Assembly (NCBI GenBank): GCA_002343075.1
Contig: DDRH01000059.1
Span: 18,400-41,631, forward strand
Length of the DNA stretch: 23,232 nucleotides
Source: Phycisphaerales bacterium UBA2421
GTDB taxonomy: Bacteria; Planctomycetota; Phycisphaerae; Tepidisphaerales; Tepidisphaeraceae
Reading direction: 5' to 3'
Below the pieces are notes generated by a model. That model did no database searches and was not told the DNA's origin. It saw only the letters and a program-made list of their open reading frames with translations. The position numbers and the translations under genes are program-made. Of this stretch, positions 21,724 through 23,232 are shown in pieces (within the stretch, counting starts at the first letter, position 1; every line of letters begins with the position of its first letter).

Positions 21724-23232
21724 CTACCCGTTTAACCCTGCCATCCCCACTGCTTCGACGGCGACATCGCTCGTCACTTCGTTGTAAGCCAGAACCGCCG
21801 CCTGGGGCAGGGCCGGTTCGATCATCCGCCGCACGACAGAACGTATCTGCGGGCTGCAGAGCACCACCGCATTGCGGCCTGCCTGCAAAAGTTCGCCCAC
21901 TTTCTCGGCGATGCTCTTCACAATCTGCTGCTGAGTCGCCGGCGGAAGAGATACCGCCCCGCCGCGCTCCCGATCGACGTGTCCGTTTACAAACTCTTCC
22001 AGCGTCGGATCGAGGGTAACACACCAGATCTTGTCTGAATCATCGACATACTGTTTGCAAATGGTGCGCGCCATGGCATTTCTGGCATATTCGGTCAGCA
22101 CATCAAGGTCTTTGGTCCGCGTCGCACAATCGCCAATGGCTTCGAGAATGGTCTCCAGGTCACGGATCGGCACGCGCTCTCGCAGCAGGTTTTGGAGCAC
22201 CCGCTGCAATTCCCCGGGCTTCACGAGTGTCGGAATCACTTCTTCAACCAGCGCCGGGCACCGCTGCTTAAGATTCTCGATGAGGTTTTTCACCTCTTGC
22301 CGCGTGAGCAATTCGTAGGCGTGGCTCTTCACCAGTTCGGTGAGGTGGGTCGCCAGCACCGCCGACGCTTCAACGACGGTGTAGTTCATCATCTCCGCCG
22401 CCGCCCGCTGTGGGTCGGTAATCCAGTATGCAGGCAGGCCGAACGCAGGCTCTTTTGTGAGGGTCGCATGCGCAATTTCTCCGCTGGCCGCGCCGGAATC
22501 CATGGCGAGGAACTGATCGGGAAACGTCTCGCCTTTGCCGACCGTATTGCCCCTGATCTTGACCAGATAATCGTTCGCCCCAAGCTGAATATTGTCGCGA
22601 ATTCGAATCGGCGGCACGACGATGCCCAGTTCCATCGCTACCTGCCTGCGAATGAGGCTGATTCGGTCGAGCAAATCGCCGCCCTTGGTGGTATCGACAA
22701 GCTTCACAAGTCCATAGCCCACCTCGAGTTCCATCGTGTCCACGTCCAGCAGCTTCTCGACCTTTTCAGGCTCTTTCTTCGCCTCGGCCTCTTTCAGGCG
22801 CGCGGTGGTGGCCTCGACGGCGGCGCGCTTCTGGTTGCGCGTGAGAATGAAAGCAACCCCCCCGCAACTGGCCGCGAGAATCAGCAGCGGCACCGCGGGA
22901 AGGCCCGTCACCGACATCAACCCAAGAAAGATCGCCGCGACCATCAACGGCTTGGGGTTGGCAAGCAGCTGACCGAACATTTCCTCGCCCAGGTCGGTCT
23001 TGCTGCTCGACCGCGTGACGATGAGACCGGCGCCGAGCGACACGATGAACGCCGGAATCTGGCTCACCAGCCCATCACCAATGGTGAGGATCGTGTACAT
23101 CTTCATCGTGTCGAGAATGGGCCACTTGTGCTCGACCATTCCGACATAAAACCCGCCGAGAATATTCACCACCGTCACAATCACCGCAGCGATTGCATCG
23201 CCGCGCACAAACTTGCTGGCACCGTCCATCGC
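21724..23232 (-). CDS. flhA: Flagellar export gate protein FlhA, C-terminal 502 residues
   Basis: This is the larger C-terminal part of FlhA, running off the right edge of the window. It begins within the FHIPEP-family signature, AMDGASKFVRGDAIAAV, and continues through the last membrane helices (VNILGGFYVG, LTIGDGLVSQIPAFIVSLGAGLIVTR, MVAAIFLGLMSVTGLPAVPLLILA). A charged linker (TARLKEAEAKKEPEKVEK) follows, then the cytoplasmic domain LEVGYGLVKLVD, DLLDRISLIRRQVAMELGIVVPPIRIRDN, and YTVVEASAVLATHLTELVKSHAYELLTRQEV. FlhA forms the nonameric ring of the flagellar type III export gate and binds export chaperones through this domain. The final residues AVGMAGLNG precede the stop. About 200 N-terminal residues are missing because of the window boundary. 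Confidence 0.96.
   Translation of the reverse strand, partial: AMDGASKFVRGDAIAAVIVTVVNILGGFYVGMVEHKWPILDTMKMYTILTIGDGLVSQIPAFIVSLGAGLIVTRSSSKTDLGEEMFGQLLANPKPLMVAAIFLGLMSVTGLPAVPLLILAASCGGVAFILTRNQKRAAVEATTARLKEAEAKKEPEKVEKLLDVDTMELEVGYGLVKLVDTTKGGDLLDRISLIRRQVAMELGIVVPPIRIRDNIQLGANDYLVKIRGNTVGKGETFPDQFLAMDSGAASGEIAHATLTKEPAFGLPAYWITDPQRAAAEMMNYTVVEASAVLATHLTELVKSHAYELLTRQEVKNLIENLKQRCPALVEEVIPTLVKPGELQRVLQNLLRERVPIRDLETILEAIGDCATRTKDLDVLTEYARNAMARTICKQYVDDSDKIWCVTLDPTLEEFVNGHVDRERGGAVSLPPATQQQIVKSIAEKVGELLQAGRNAVVLCSPQIRSVVRRMIEPALPQAAVLAYNEVTSDVAVEAVGMAGLNG

Overview
The window is GC-rich, gene-dense chromosomal DNA that looks like a flagellated member of the Planctomycetota, most likely class Phycisphaerae. 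The lineage call is an inference from three things: a secreted protein with dockerin-type EF-hand repeats ending in a PEP-CTERM tail, a pseudopilin-like protein with the FTLVELLVV leader, and a small membrane protein ending in a CxxCGYDLR...CPECG zinc ribbon. The flagellar genes and a lysA of the diaminopimelate pathway fit this. No phylogenetic search was possible. No rRNA, tRNA, CRISPR array, transposase or integrase was seen.

Layout. 1-165 (-): first 55 codons of carB. 311-2093 (+): a lipase-like hydrolase and a degenerate TIM-barrel protein. 2140-4969 (-): a Holliday-junction operon in the order ruvC, ruvA, ruvB, then a GNAT acetyltransferase. 5124-8677 (+): a surface-sugar cluster with a nucleotidyltransferase-kinase fusion in the reverse order of E. 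coli HldE, and two family-2 glycosyltransferases, the second with a C-terminal Rossmann-like domain. 8696-12404 (-): a tightly packed trio transcribed as dockerin/PEP-CTERM protein, pseudopilin, diheme cytochrome c peroxidase. 12405-12852: the longest gene-free stretch, with a perfect 10-bp inverted repeat. 12853-18217 (+): a xylose-isomerase-like TIM barrel, the zinc-ribbon membrane protein, lysA, a small frame-disrupted ORF, an XRE regulator, a proline-rich membrane protein, a methyltransferase and a creatininase-family amidohydrolase. 18278-23232 (-): a flagellar operon transcribed as flhA (cut by the window edge), flhF, flhG, a small two-TM protein and fliA.

How the genes fit together. 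RuvC, RuvA and RuvB make the complete junction migration and resolution machine. FlhA is the export gate, FlhF and FlhG set flagellar number and placement, and FliA is the late flagellar sigma factor, so export, placement and gene control are encoded together. The kinase/nucleotidyltransferase and the two glycosyltransferases probably make and transfer an activated sugar for a surface glycan.

No single obviously new system such as a defence island or a mobile element is visible. The best leads are the domain-inverted HldE-like fusion, the peroxidase operon with surface-protein genes, the small ORF after lysA that has a strong ribosome site but breaks frame inside a hairpin, degenerate 7-bp repeats at several gene junctions, and -10-like boxes placed so close to start codons that leaderless transcripts are possible.
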